Positions 43,923 through 52,252 of a stretch of 64,000 nt of DNA are shown here, one piece after another. The translations under genes were made by a program, and so were the position numbers. A model generated the notes under the pieces. That model saw only the letters and a program-made list of their open reading frames with translations, made no database searches and was not told where the DNA came from. Numbering within the stretch: position 1 is the first letter of the stretch; every line of letters starts with the position of its first letter. The stretch is from Jiella avicenniae (GTDB lineage: Bacteria; Pseudomonadota; Alphaproteobacteria; Rhizobiales; Rhizobiaceae): the NCBI RefSeq assembly GCF_021390325.1, contig NZ_JAJUWU010000017.1:62001-126000 (forward strand), read 5' to 3'.

Positions 43923-44821
43923 GCGACGGCCTTGGCAATATCCTGCTCGACCTCTTCCCGCTGATGTGGTCCGGCATGATCACCGGCTGCCTCTACGCGC
44001 TCGGGGCGCTGGGATTGGTGATGATTTTCAAGTCGTCGCAGGTCGTGAACTTCTCGCACGGCAACGTCGCGGGTTTCGCCGCCTTCCTGATCTATGGATT
44101 TTCCAGCGGCGTTCTGCTGAATCTCAGCTGGGGCGTCGCGGTGTTGCTGGCGATGATCGCGGTCGTCGCGATCGCCTTCCTGATCTACGCCGTCATCTCG
44201 CCGCTCGTCTTCGAATCCGAGCTGACCGCGACGATCTCCACCTTGGGTTTCGGTCTCATCGCCCAGGGCGCGACGCTTCTGATCTTCGGCGCCGACATCG
44301 TCAATCTGGATCTGCCGATCCCGCGTTTCAGCATGTCGTTTCTCGGGCTCTTCATCACCGGATACGATCTGACCGTGCTGGCGGTTGCCGTCGTCACCAT
44401 CGGGACGCTCTTCTTCGTCGTCGACTACACCAAGCTCGGCATCGCGTTCCGGGCCATTTCGGAGAACCCGTTCGCCGCGGAGGTCTGTGGGCTCAATCTG
44501 CGCTCGATCCATCTGTTTTCCTGGATCGTCGCGGCCATTCTCGGCGTCGTCGGGGCGCTCCTGATCGTTCCGACGACGTTCCTCAGCGTGACCACTGTCG
44601 CGGCCTTCATGCTGCAGGCCTTCGCGGCGGCGGTGATCGGAGGGTTCGCCAGCTTGCCGGGCAGCCTCGTCGGCGGCATCCTCATCGGTATCCTCATGAA
44701 CCTTTTCACCTTCTACGTCTCTGCGGAGTTCACCAGCACCTTCCTGCTCGTCCTGATCCTCCTTGCTTTGAACGTTTTCCCGAACGGCATCCTGGCGCGC
44801 GCCGGGGGCAGCCGTGTCTAA
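43919..44821 (+). CDS. livH: Branched-chain-type ABC permease LivH
   Basis: 300-residue inner-membrane permease with about eight hydrophobic segments. GMITGCLYALGALGLVMIFKSSQVVNFSHGNVAGFAAF is the typical LivH start; AISENPFAAEVCGLNL is the loop contacting the ATPase and AAVIGGFASLPGSLVGGILIGI the C-terminal motif. ATGA overlap with the upstream dehydrogenase and overlap with livM show tight coupling. Confidence 0.92.
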   Translation: MSDGLGNILLDLFPLMWSGMITGCLYALGALGLVMIFKSSQVVNFSHGNVAGFAAFLIYGFSSGVLLNLSWGVAVLLAMIAVVAIAFLIYAVISPLVFESELTATISTLGFGLIAQGATLLIFGADIVNLDLPIPRFSMSFLGLFITGYDLTVLAVAVVTIGTLFFVVDYTKLGIAFRAISENPFAAEVCGLNLRSIHLFSWIVAAILGVVGALLIVPTTFLSVTTVAAFMLQAFAAAVIGGFASLPGSLVGGILIGILMNLFTFYVSAEFTSTFLLVLILLALNVFPNGILARAGGSRV

Positions 44822-45806
44822 GTCGTCCGCTTCGATCGAAACGATGCCCGGGTCCGCGTCCGGGAACCACGCACGCGGCTGGCTCGCGGCCAGCGGAGCC
44901 GACTATCTCCTCGCCGCGGTCCTCTTCGCCCTGCCGTTCCTCATCGGCGGTTCGTGGACCTTCGCGCTCGGTATCTGCTTTGCCAACAGCATCGGTGTCC
45001 TGGCCGTCAGCGTCCTGGTCCGGTACGGCGGCGAGGTTTCCATCGGGCACAGCTTCTTTGCCGCCGTCGGCGCCTACGCCGTCGCCATTCTCGACACGCG
45101 ATACGGTCTCTCGCTGGTCGCGAGCCTGCCTCTGGCGCTCGTGCTGGGCACCGTTTGCGGCGTCGCCTTCGCTTGGCCGTCCCGCAAGCTCTCCGGCATC
45201 TATCTCGCCGTTTCCACCATGGCGCTGGCTTTGGCCGTTCCGGAGCTCATCAACAATGCCGACTGGCTCACGGGCGGTTATGAAGGGCTCTACGTCTCGC
45301 AGTCGGTCATCCCGGGCGTCGAGGCGAGCCTGCAACGCTACTATGCCGGACTTCTCGCGCTGATCGCAGTCGTCTATGGCCTGAGGCGTCTGCGGCATTC
45401 GCGGCAGGGCCTCACGCTTCTCCTCGCCAAGCAGCATCCGGCCGCGGCCGACGCCTTCGGCACCCGCCAGGTCTGGGCCCGCATCGCCGTCATGGGCATC
45501 AGCGGCGGAATCGGCGGCGTTTGCGGCGCGATCCTCGCCTTTGCGGGTTCGACCGTGTCGCCGAGCAGCTTCACCTTCTGGACGTCGATATTCCTCCTGG
45601 TGGGGTCCGTGGTCAGCTTCTACGGCCTCAGTCTGACGAGAGCGCTCGTCGGCGGCGCCTTCCTCACCCTCGTGCCGCAGTTCCTGTCGGCGTCCGGTGC
45701 GTGGATCCCGGTCCTTTACGGTCTGGCGCTGCTCGGCATGATCCTCATCGGGCATTATCTGCCGCGCATCCGCTCGTTTCTCTTCGCAAGCAAGGGAGGC
45801 GCTTGA
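44814..45806 (+). CDS. livM: Branched-chain-type ABC permease LivM
   Basis: 330-residue second permease, about nine membrane segments. VSVLVRYGGEVSIGHSFFAAVGAYAVA, SGIYLAVSTMALALAVPEL, HPAAADAFGTRQVWARIAVMGISGGIGGVCGAI follow the LivM pattern, although the loop sequence AFGTRQVW differs from the usual AxGINx. GTG start overlapping livH; stop shares a base with livG. Confidence 0.9.
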   Translation: MSKSSASIETMPGSASGNHARGWLAASGADYLLAAVLFALPFLIGGSWTFALGICFANSIGVLAVSVLVRYGGEVSIGHSFFAAVGAYAVAILDTRYGLSLVASLPLALVLGTVCGVAFAWPSRKLSGIYLAVSTMALALAVPELINNADWLTGGYEGLYVSQSVIPGVEASLQRYYAGLLALIAVVYGLRRLRHSRQGLTLLLAKQHPAAADAFGTRQVWARIAVMGISGGIGGVCGAILAFAGSTVSPSSFTFWTSIFLLVGSVVSFYGLSLTRALVGGAFLTLVPQFLSASGAWIPVLYGLALLGMILIGHYLPRIRSFLFASKGGA

Positions 45807-46582
45807 TGGACGGAACGGCGAATGCCCTGACAGGTCGGGGCTTGGCGCTGTCCTTCGGCGGGATCGAGGTTCTGAAAGGCCTCGACGTCGAGTTCAGGGC
45901 GGGGGAGATCACCGGTCTGATCGGCCCGAATGGCGCGGGCAAGACCAGCCTGTTCAACTGTCTGACGGGAGCCTATCGCCCGCAGAAGGGGGCGATCACC
46001 TATCTCGGGCACGCCCTGGACGGGCTGTCTCCCGCCGCGCGCGCCGGCAAGGGGATCGTGCGCAGCTTCCAGCATGTCGCTCTGAGCCCCGACCTCAGCG
46101 TGCTCGAAAACGTCATGATCGGCGTCGCGCGGAACTATCACGCCGGCTGGCTGCACGCCTTCCTTCCGACCCGGCGGGGCACGGACGAGATGGCGGCCAT
46201 GCGCGCGGCGGCCGAAGGCGCCCTGTCCGAACTGGGGCTCGCGGGTCTCGAGCACAAGCTGCCCTCCGAACTCCCGCCCGGCATGTTGCGTCTGGTCGAG
46301 ATCGCGCGCGCCATCGTCGGACAGCCGGCGGTGCTGCTGCTCGACGAGCCGGCGGCAGGTCTCAACAATTCCGAAACCCGCGATCTCATGCGCACCCTGC
46401 GCAAGCTCGCGACGTCCGACCTCGTGATGGTGGTCGTCGAACACGACATGGATCTCGTCATGTCGATCTGCGACCGGATCTACGTCCTGAATTTCGGCGC
46501 CATCGTCGCCTGCGGCTCGCCGCAGGAAGTGCGCGCCAATCAGGAGGTCGTGCGCATCTATCTGGGAGACGACGATGACTGA
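45806..46582 (+). CDS. livG: Branched-chain-type ABC ATPase LivG
   Basis: 258-residue ATP-binding subunit. Walker A GPNGAGKTS, Q-loop region IVRSFQHVALSPDLSVLENV, Walker B VLLLDEPAAGLNNSE and H-loop VVEHDMDLVM are intact. The ABC signature reads LPPGMLRLVEIARAI instead of the usual (L)SYGQQR, a notable departure in the ATP-contacting loop, although the partner LivF has LSGGEQQ. Starts on the livM stop; overlaps livF by eight bases. Confidence 0.92.
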   Translation: MDGTANALTGRGLALSFGGIEVLKGLDVEFRAGEITGLIGPNGAGKTSLFNCLTGAYRPQKGAITYLGHALDGLSPAARAGKGIVRSFQHVALSPDLSVLENVMIGVARNYHAGWLHAFLPTRRGTDEMAAMRAAAEGALSELGLAGLEHKLPSELPPGMLRLVEIARAIVGQPAVLLLDEPAAGLNNSETRDLMRTLRKLATSDLVMVVVEHDMDLVMSICDRIYVLNFGAIVACGSPQEVRANQEVVRIYLGDDDD

Positions 46583-47309
46583 GGTCCTGTCGGTCTCCGG
46601 CCTGTCGGTCTTCTACGGAACCTCGGCCCAGGCGGTCGAGAACGTCTCCTTTGCCGTCGGCGACGGCCAGGTGGTCACGCTTCTCGGTGCGAATGGCGCC
46701 GGCAAGACCTCGATCATGAAGGCGATTGCCGGGCTGATCCCTTCGCGCGGCGAGATCCTTTTCGGCGGGGAGCCGATCTCGGCGCTCCCGGCGCGCGAGC
46801 GGGTGAAGCGTGGCATCATCTACGTCCCCGAGGGTCGCGAGATCGTCGCCAATATGAGCGTGCGCGAGAACCTCGTCCTTGGGGGCTACCATCTCGCCGC
46901 CAGGGATCGCCGGACGCGCACGGAGATGGTGCTGGACCTGTTTCCAGAGATCGCCAACAAGGCGGATCGCGCGGCCTGGCGTCTGAGCGGCGGGGAGCAG
47001 CAGATGCTGGCGATCGGCAGGGGCCTGATGGCCGCGCCCAAGCTCCTGCTTCTCGACGAGCCGTCCCTCGGCCTCGCGCCCATGCTGGTGCGGCGGGTCT
47101 TCGACCGGCTCGCGGCGATCCGGCGCGAATCCGATCTCGCCATCGTGCTGGTCGAGCAGAATCTCGCGATGTCGATGCGCATCTGCGACGAACTGCATTT
47201 CCTGCGGGGCGGGCGGATCATCGGTCATCGCACGGCGGCGGACCTGAAAGACAACGCGGCGCGCCAGGAGGCCATCGACGCCTATCTCGGCGCCGCCTCG
47301 GCAGCGTGA
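46575..47309 (+). CDS. livF: Branched-chain-type ABC ATPase LivF
   Basis: 244 residues. Walker A GANGAGKTS, signature RLSGGEQQMLAIGRGLM, Walker B LLLLDEPSLGLAP, H-loop LVEQNLAMSM (Gln in place of His, normal for LivF) and IIYVPEGREI are present. Completes the five-subunit transporter with the binding protein at 40974, LivH, LivM and LivG. Confidence 0.93.
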   Translation: MTEVLSVSGLSVFYGTSAQAVENVSFAVGDGQVVTLLGANGAGKTSIMKAIAGLIPSRGEILFGGEPISALPARERVKRGIIYVPEGREIVANMSVRENLVLGGYHLAARDRRTRTEMVLDLFPEIANKADRAAWRLSGGEQQMLAIGRGLMAAPKLLLLDEPSLGLAPMLVRRVFDRLAAIRRESDLAIVLVEQNLAMSMRICDELHFLRGGRIIGHRTAADLKDNAARQEAIDAYLGAASAA

Positions 47310-47319
47310 GGATTTCGCG

Positions 47320-48138
47320 ATGACGACCAAAGGACAGATCTGGCGCATCTACGGCATCCGTCATGCCGTCAACGAAAGCCGCACCCGCGGCAACAACTTC
47401 ATCCTCGAAGCCGATCCCACCGCGCCGCTCACCCTCGACTTTTATTCCTGGGTGCTGATCGGCGACGGGCGCGCCATCGTCGTCGATACCGGCATGGACC
47501 CTGCCAAGGCTGCCAAGCATGGACACACGCACCTCCTGAGCCCGGTGGAGGGCCTGGCCGCCCTCGGCGTCGATGCCGCAACGGCCGACACGGTGATCCT
47601 CACGCACGCCCATTACGACCATCTCGGTTTTCTCGACGCCTTTCCCGCTGCGCATTTTCACATGCAGGCCGAGGAGATGGCCTATGTGACCGGCCCCTGG
47701 ATGGAAAAGCCCTGGTTCCGCCGGGCCTACGAGCCGGACGAGATCGTTCGCCTGGTTCACCTGCTTCATGATGGACGGCTGACGCTGCACGGGCGCGAGG
47801 CCGAGATCGCCGATGGCGTGAGCGTCCACTGGGTGGGCGGACATTGCGCAGGCCAGGAGATCGTGCGCGTCAGGACCGAACGCGGCTTTGTCGTTCTCGC
47901 CTCCGATGCCCTGCACTACTATGAGGAGTACGAGCGCGGCGTGCCATTCGCCGTCCTGTTCAACGCCTCGGAGATGATCGCGGCCCACGACGTCATCCGG
48001 TCGCTCGCCGACGGCGACGACCATGTCCTGCCCGCCCACGACCCGCGGATCGCCGAACTCTACCCCTTGGCAGAAGGGCTCGGCATGAAGCATATCCTGC
48101 GGCTTGACGTTGCGCCCGAAAGAGGAGGCGCTTCGTGA
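47320..48138 (+). CDS. Metallo-beta-lactamase-fold hydrolase (AHL lactonase-like)
   Basis: 272-residue cytoplasmic MBL-fold protein. The binuclear zinc motif is THAHYDHLG (His96, His98, Asp100, His101), with further ligands in GGHCAGQE, VLASDALHYY and VLPAHDP. Sequence style (long N-terminus, FYSWVLIGDGRAIVVDTGMD) is that of the N-acyl-homoserine lactonase-like branch, but position in a catabolic operon 10 bases after livF favours hydrolysis of a pathway lactone or thioester over quorum quenching. Just before the GntR gene. Confidence 0.88.
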   Translation: MTTKGQIWRIYGIRHAVNESRTRGNNFILEADPTAPLTLDFYSWVLIGDGRAIVVDTGMDPAKAAKHGHTHLLSPVEGLAALGVDAATADTVILTHAHYDHLGFLDAFPAAHFHMQAEEMAYVTGPWMEKPWFRRAYEPDEIVRLVHLLHDGRLTLHGREAEIADGVSVHWVGGHCAGQEIVRVRTERGFVVLASDALHYYEEYERGVPFAVLFNASEMIAAHDVIRSLADGDDHVLPAHDPRIAELYPLAEGLGMKHILRLDVAPERGGAS

Positions 48139-48204
48139 TATTTTGCACTATTTCGCTCCGACGGCGGTGTAGAACCGACGCATGGTGGACGGAAGGCCGG
48201 GACG

Positions 48205-48840
48205 TTGAAGCATCAGACCAAGGAAGAGCGGGTCGCGGACTATCTGAGAGAAGGCATTATTTCGGGCAAGTTTCCGCGCGGCTCGAAGCTGAAGCAGGCG
48301 CAGATCGCGGAGATGATCGGAACCAGCATCACGCCGGTTCGCGAAGCGCTGAAGCTTCTGGAGGCCGAGGGGTTCATCCTCGGCACCTCGCACCGGGGGG
48401 CGACCGTCGCGCCGTTCGACATCAACGCGACCGAGGAAATCGTCGATCTGCGCGTGACGCTGGAATGCAAGCTGGCCTTGAGGGCCATGGAGCGGTTGAA
48501 CGCGGAGCAGATGCAGGAGCTGCGCGATCTGCAGGATCAGCTCGAAACGGCCGCCGCCAAAGGCGACCGGGATGCGGTTCGCAGCATCAACTACCGCTTT
48601 CACGAGGTCCTGTACCTCACCGCCGATCTGCCGCAGACGCTGCGCTTCGTGCGCGCGCTCTGGGCCCGATATCCCTTCGACCTGATCAACAAGCTGGAGA
48701 ACCGGATCGACCGGGCCTCGAAAGAGCACCGCGACATGCTCAGCGCCATTCTGTCCCGGGACGAAGGCGCGATCCTGACGGCGCTGAGATCTCACATCCG
48801 GGCCGGTTGGGACGAATTCAAGGCAAGTTACACCGAATAG
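48205..48840 (+). CDS. GntR-family regulator, FCD type, of the 40-60 kb regulon
   Basis: 211 residues: winged helix (VADYLREGIISGKFPRGSKLKQAQIAEMIGTSITPVREALKLLEAEGFI, about 10-58) and helical FCD domain with metal/effector residues in NYRFHEVLY and ASKEHRDMLSA (His). TTG start at 48205, in reach of GGAAGG; no in-frame ATG upstream. A TGCA core in an AT-rich setting (TGATATTTTGCACTATTT, 48136-48153) just before the gene resembles the ATGCA operators at 40.8, 40.9, 49.5 and 49.6 kb, suggesting autoregulation and control of both flanking operons with an acid or CoA-related effector. Confidence 0.9.
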   Translation: MKHQTKEERVADYLREGIISGKFPRGSKLKQAQIAEMIGTSITPVREALKLLEAEGFILGTSHRGATVAPFDINATEEIVDLRVTLECKLALRAMERLNAEQMQELRDLQDQLETAAAKGDRDAVRSINYRFHEVLYLTADLPQTLRFVRALWARYPFDLINKLENRIDRASKEHRDMLSAILSRDEGAILTALRSHIRAGWDEFKASYTE

Positions 48841-48911
48841 GGCAGGCGTTCCTCGTTGCTCGATCCGGCGGACCTGCCTCCGCAAACGGATAGTGCAGCA
48901 AGGAGAAGAAC

Positions 48912-49490
48912 ATGGCTTCCGATAGCATCCTGCTCGTCATGGACATGCTGAACGACCTCGTCCATCCCGATGGAATGGGCGGCAAATCCTACGTTCCGCT
49001 CTGCCGCGAACGCGGCGTCTACGACAACACGAAGCTCGCCATCCGCCGCGCCCGCGAGGCCGGCATGATGGTCGGCTATGTGCGGGTCGGGTTCTCGCCC
49101 GACTACGCCGAATGCCCGCCGGGCTCCCCCGTCTTCTCGAAGGCACGCGACAACAAGATCTTCACCCTCGGCAGCTGGGGAACCGAAGTCTATTCGGATT
49201 TCGCGCCGCAGAAGGGCGACCCCGACATCGTCAAGCATCGGGTCAGCCCGTTCTATGGCACCAAGCTCGAGCCCCTGTTGCGGGCCCAGGGCATTCGCCG
49301 CCTGATCCTCACCGGCGTCTCCACCAACGGCGTCGTGTCCGCGGCGGTGCGCGAGGGGCACGACCGCGACTATCAGTGCGTCGTCCTCGAAGACTGCTGC
49401 GCCGGCGCCACCACCGAAGAGCATGACTTTGCTCTCGCCGGCCTGAAACGATACGCGACCATCACCAAGGCCGCAGACGCGCAGTTCTAA
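48912..49490 (+). CDS. Isochorismatase-like protein without catalytic cysteine
   Basis: 192-residue protein of the isochorismatase/cysteine hydrolase superfamily. Asp11 (LLVMDMLND) and Lys108 (DIVKHRVSPFYGT) of the usual triad are present, and LILTGVSTNGVV is the loop before the third residue. Where amidases and nicotinamidases have Cys (TNxCV), this protein has Val141. As in isochorismatase EntB, which also lacks the Cys, a thioester mechanism is excluded; water-based hydrolysis of an ether or ester, or a non-enzymatic role, is possible. Strong GGAGAA site before ATG. Follows GntR by 71 bases. Confidence 0.85.
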   Translation: MASDSILLVMDMLNDLVHPDGMGGKSYVPLCRERGVYDNTKLAIRRAREAGMMVGYVRVGFSPDYAECPPGSPVFSKARDNKIFTLGSWGTEVYSDFAPQKGDPDIVKHRVSPFYGTKLEPLLRAQGIRRLILTGVSTNGVVSAAVREGHDRDYQCVVLEDCCAGATTEEHDFALAGLKRYATITKAADAQF

Positions 49491-49504
49491 CGCCGACCTC
49501 TCAA

Positions 49505-49522
49505 ACAATGCATTAAATGCAC
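49505..49522. promoter_or_regulatory. GntR-type operator, distal site of the dehydratase operon
   Basis: ACAATGCA (49505-49512) then AAATGCAC (49515-49522), containing the palindrome AATGCATT (49507-49514). It uses the same pair of words as 40764-40785. About 110 bases upstream of the operon promoter. Confidence 0.5.
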
Positions 49523-49614
49523 CCAAAAGCGGGATCGCTTCGCGCTCTTGTGGGGATTTGCGGTGCTTATTGCGTGAATCAGCCGAGAAATCGCGTTTTC
49601 TTGCAATGATCGTG

Positions 49615-49645
49615 TTGACCTGAGAAAATAAAATGCATTAAATTA
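49615..49645 (+). promoter_or_regulatory. Promoter and overlapping operator of the dehydratase-CoA operon
   Basis: -35 TTGACC (49615-49620), 17-base spacer, -10 TTAAAT (49638-49643). The palindrome AATGCATT (49632-49639) in TAAAATGCATTAAATTA overlaps the -10, as expected for a repressor. Start codon about 88 bases downstream. Confidence 0.6.
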
Positions 49646-49730
49646 TCGATGACGCGCTGGGTTGACCCGGCATTGCCCAGGGGCGCGGACCACCGTGCCG
49701 GGCACGAACCCGAGAGAGAAGGGACCACCC

Positions 49731-50951
49731 GTGAGCATGGCTGACACGAAGGAAGCGACCAAGGAGAGCATGGGCGGCGCCCCGGCGGAGGGGAAGATCA
49801 CCGACGAGGCGGTCGCCGCCGCCCGCGACATGATCGGCCTGCATCTGCGCCCCGAAGGCCCTTATCTGCAGGATGCGACCACCGACACGCTGCGCAACTG
49901 GTGCAATGGCATCGGCGACCTCAACCCGCTCTACCGCGAGCAGGAATACGGTCGTAATTCCCGCTATGGCGGCCAGCTCGCCCATCCGATGTTTCCGATG
50001 GCCTTCGGCTGGGTCGGCCGGACGCGCTGGGGCCTGCCGGGGGTTCACGGATTCTACGCCGGAAACGACTGGGAGCTTTACCGCCATATCCGCCCCGGCG
50101 ACCGGATCAGCGCGATCGAGCGCGTCGTCGGCGTCCAGGAGAAGGAGAGCAAGTTCTCCGGGCGGCTGGTCCTGCAATATGTCGAGGCGACCTATTCCAA
50201 CCAGCGCGGCGAGATCGTCGCCCGCGCGCTCGGCACCTGCACGCGCCACGAACGCAAGGCAGCCCGCGACACGGGCAAGTACAAGGACATCAAGCCCTAC
50301 GAATACACCGCGCAAGAATACGAGGCCTTGGACGAGGCGATCATCCGCGAGGTGGAGCTCATCCGTGGCGGCAAGGTCCGCTACTGGGACGACGTCACCG
50401 AGGGCGAGACGCTCGATCCGATCGTGCGCGGGCCGCTGTCCTTGATGGATACGATGGGCTTTCTCGTCGGTTGCGGCCGCGGTCACACGCACGGCGTCGT
50501 CTTCCAGGCGGCCGTCAAGCATCCGGGCCACTTCTTCCGCAATCCGGAAGCCGGCGGCGGCATCGAATATACCGGCATCGGCCACCACCGCGAGAGCACG
50601 GCCAAGGAGGTCGGCGTTCCCGGCGTCTACGACTACGGCCCGCAGCGCTCGTCCTGGATGGCCTCGCTGGTCACCAACTGGATGGGCGATGCCGGCTTCC
50701 TGAAGCGTGTGCGCACCGAAATGCGGCGCTTCAACACCATGGGCGATTCCACCTGGTGCAAGGGCAAGGTGAGCCGCAAATACGTGAAGGACGGTCACGC
50801 TCTCGTGGATATCGAGATCTGGGGCGAGAACCAGCGCGGGGAGATCACCACGCCGGGCGTCGCCACCGTCATCCTTCCCAGCCGCGATCCCAACCTGAAG
50901 GTCTCCTTCGATGGCAGCGCCCTCGATCTGGAACTTCCGGTCGTGCGGTGA
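49731..50951 (+). CDS. MaoC/FAS1-like double-hotdog acyl-CoA dehydratase
   Basis: 406-residue protein with an N-terminal FAS1-like dehydratase hotdog (about 25-185) and a C-terminal MaoC-like hotdog (about 215-400). WCNGIGDLNPLYREQEYG holds the hydratase-2-type motif GDxNPL with Asp63, but Tyr68 where the classical motif has catalytic His; the FAS1-like branch often differs there. PMFPMAFGWV and YAGNDWELYRHIRPGDRI follow. Conserved Trp/His-rich stretch RGHTHGVVFQAAVKHPGHFF lies in the second half. GTG 49731 has AAGGG seven bases upstream; ATG 49737 is the alternative. First gene of the CoA operon; likely hydrates or dehydrates a branched acyl-CoA. Confidence 0.82.
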   Translation: MSMADTKEATKESMGGAPAEGKITDEAVAAARDMIGLHLRPEGPYLQDATTDTLRNWCNGIGDLNPLYREQEYGRNSRYGGQLAHPMFPMAFGWVGRTRWGLPGVHGFYAGNDWELYRHIRPGDRISAIERVVGVQEKESKFSGRLVLQYVEATYSNQRGEIVARALGTCTRHERKAARDTGKYKDIKPYEYTAQEYEALDEAIIREVELIRGGKVRYWDDVTEGETLDPIVRGPLSLMDTMGFLVGCGRGHTHGVVFQAAVKHPGHFFRNPEAGGGIEYTGIGHHRESTAKEVGVPGVYDYGPQRSSWMASLVTNWMGDAGFLKRVRTEMRRFNTMGDSTWCKGKVSRKYVKDGHALVDIEIWGENQRGEITTPGVATVILPSRDPNLKVSFDGSALDLELPVVR

Positions 50952-51085
50952 TCGCACGGGCATGATGCCGGTCGGGCGCAAGTCTTTCCGGGCGCGATCA
51001 TGCGCAAGAACAAGACGTTGGAGCGGGATTCTAGGTCCGTGTGGCCACCCGCTCCTGCGCGGACCGACGAGGGAGGCGTCTGGTG

Positions 51086-52252
51086 ATGCAGCATGACAAA
51101 CCACTTGCCGGTATCCGGGTCGTCGAGCACGCGGCCGGTGTGGCCGGAGCCTGGGCCGGGCGCCTGCTTTCTGCGATGGGCGCCGACGTCGTCATGGTCG
51201 AACCGCCCTCGCTCTGCCCGCTGCGCAACGAGGCGCCCTTGTTCCGGCAGGGCGGCAGCGCGCTCTTCGCCTATCTCGCGGCGGACAAGCGCAGCGTCAT
51301 CTGCGACCTCGAGACCGAAACCGATCGCGCGGCGCTGGACGCGCTTCTTTCCAGTTCGCACATTCTCATCGACGACACGCCGTTGGCAGATCGGGAGGGT
51401 CTCGGTCTGGACGAGGCGGCGATTGCGTCGCGCCATCCCGATCTCGTCCATCTCTCCGTGCTGCCCTTCGGCGCATCCGGCCCGAAGGCGGACTGGAAGG
51501 GAGCGGAAATAAACCTCGTTCATGCGGGCGGGGAGGGCTATCTCCTGCCGAACGGTCTGTCCGTCGACCTCTTTCCCGACCGCCCGCCGCTGAAGATCGG
51601 CGGCCATTTCGCCGAAATGCAGGGGGGTGCGGCGGCCGCCCTTGCGGCCTTGGCGGCGCTCTGGTCCGGCCAGGGCCAGTATGTCGATGCGTCGATCCAG
51701 GATGCCAATGTCGCGGTGGGGGCCTTCGCGTTGCAGCGCCATGGCGACGGCTCGGTCGAGCATCGCCATACCCGCTCGTTCCGCTTCGGCGGGGTGATCG
51801 AATGCCGCGACGGCTATGTCGAGCTTCTCACCCTGGAAGAGCGGCAATGGAAAGCCCTCGTCGAGCTGATGGGCTCGCCCGAATGGGCGTTGGACGAAGC
51901 GCTCGACGACGCGACCGAACGCAGTGCGCGCGGCCAGGACATCAATCGGCATATCCGGGAATGGGCTCGTCATCACGACGTGGAAGAGTTGGTCGCCCGA
52001 GCCCAGAAACTCGGCGTCCCCATGGCACGCTACAACACGCCGGAGCAGATCCTGGAAGGCGCCCACGAAAACGCTCGCGGGATTTTCCAGACGCTCGCAA
52101 TGCCTGGCGTCGGCGACGTGAAGGTTCAGACCGCGCCCTTCCGCTTCGGCGACGAGCCCTTGAGATTGGGCGCCGCAGCGCCGAAGCCCGGGGCCGATCA
52201 GGCCCTGCTCGACGCCCGGTTTGCGGCGACGAAGAGAGAGGCCACGGCATGA
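51086..52252 (+). CDS. CaiB/BaiF CoA-transferase subunit with Glu in place of Asp
   Basis: 388 residues. LAGIRVVEHAAGVAGAWAGRLLSAMGADVVMVEPP is the family start. At the catalytic position the usual GDxxxG reads FAEMQGG: Glu177 replaces Asp. Its stop overlaps the next CaiB gene (ATGA). Paired, overlapping CaiB genes are known for two-subunit enzymes such as Chloroflexus succinyl-CoA:malate CoA-transferase (SmtAB), so this could be the non-catalytic or modified subunit. ATG 51086 (GGGAGG nine bases upstream) or GTG 51083. Confidence 0.88.
   Translation: MQHDKPLAGIRVVEHAAGVAGAWAGRLLSAMGADVVMVEPPSLCPLRNEAPLFRQGGSALFAYLAADKRSVICDLETETDRAALDALLSSSHILIDDTPLADREGLGLDEAAIASRHPDLVHLSVLPFGASGPKADWKGAEINLVHAGGEGYLLPNGLSVDLFPDRPPLKIGGHFAEMQGGAAAALAALAALWSGQGQYVDASIQDANVAVGAFALQRHGDGSVEHRHTRSFRFGGVIECRDGYVELLTLEERQWKALVELMGSPEWALDEALDDATERSARGQDINRHIREWARHHDVEELVARAQKLGVPMARYNTPEQILEGAHENARGIFQTLAMPGVGDVKVQTAPFRFGDEPLRLGAAAPKPGADQALLDARFAATKREATA

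Noticed and set aside
47320-48138. Quorum-quenching AHL lactonase
   Set aside because: The MBL fold and zinc motif are shared by many hydrolases; operon context favours a catabolic substrate.
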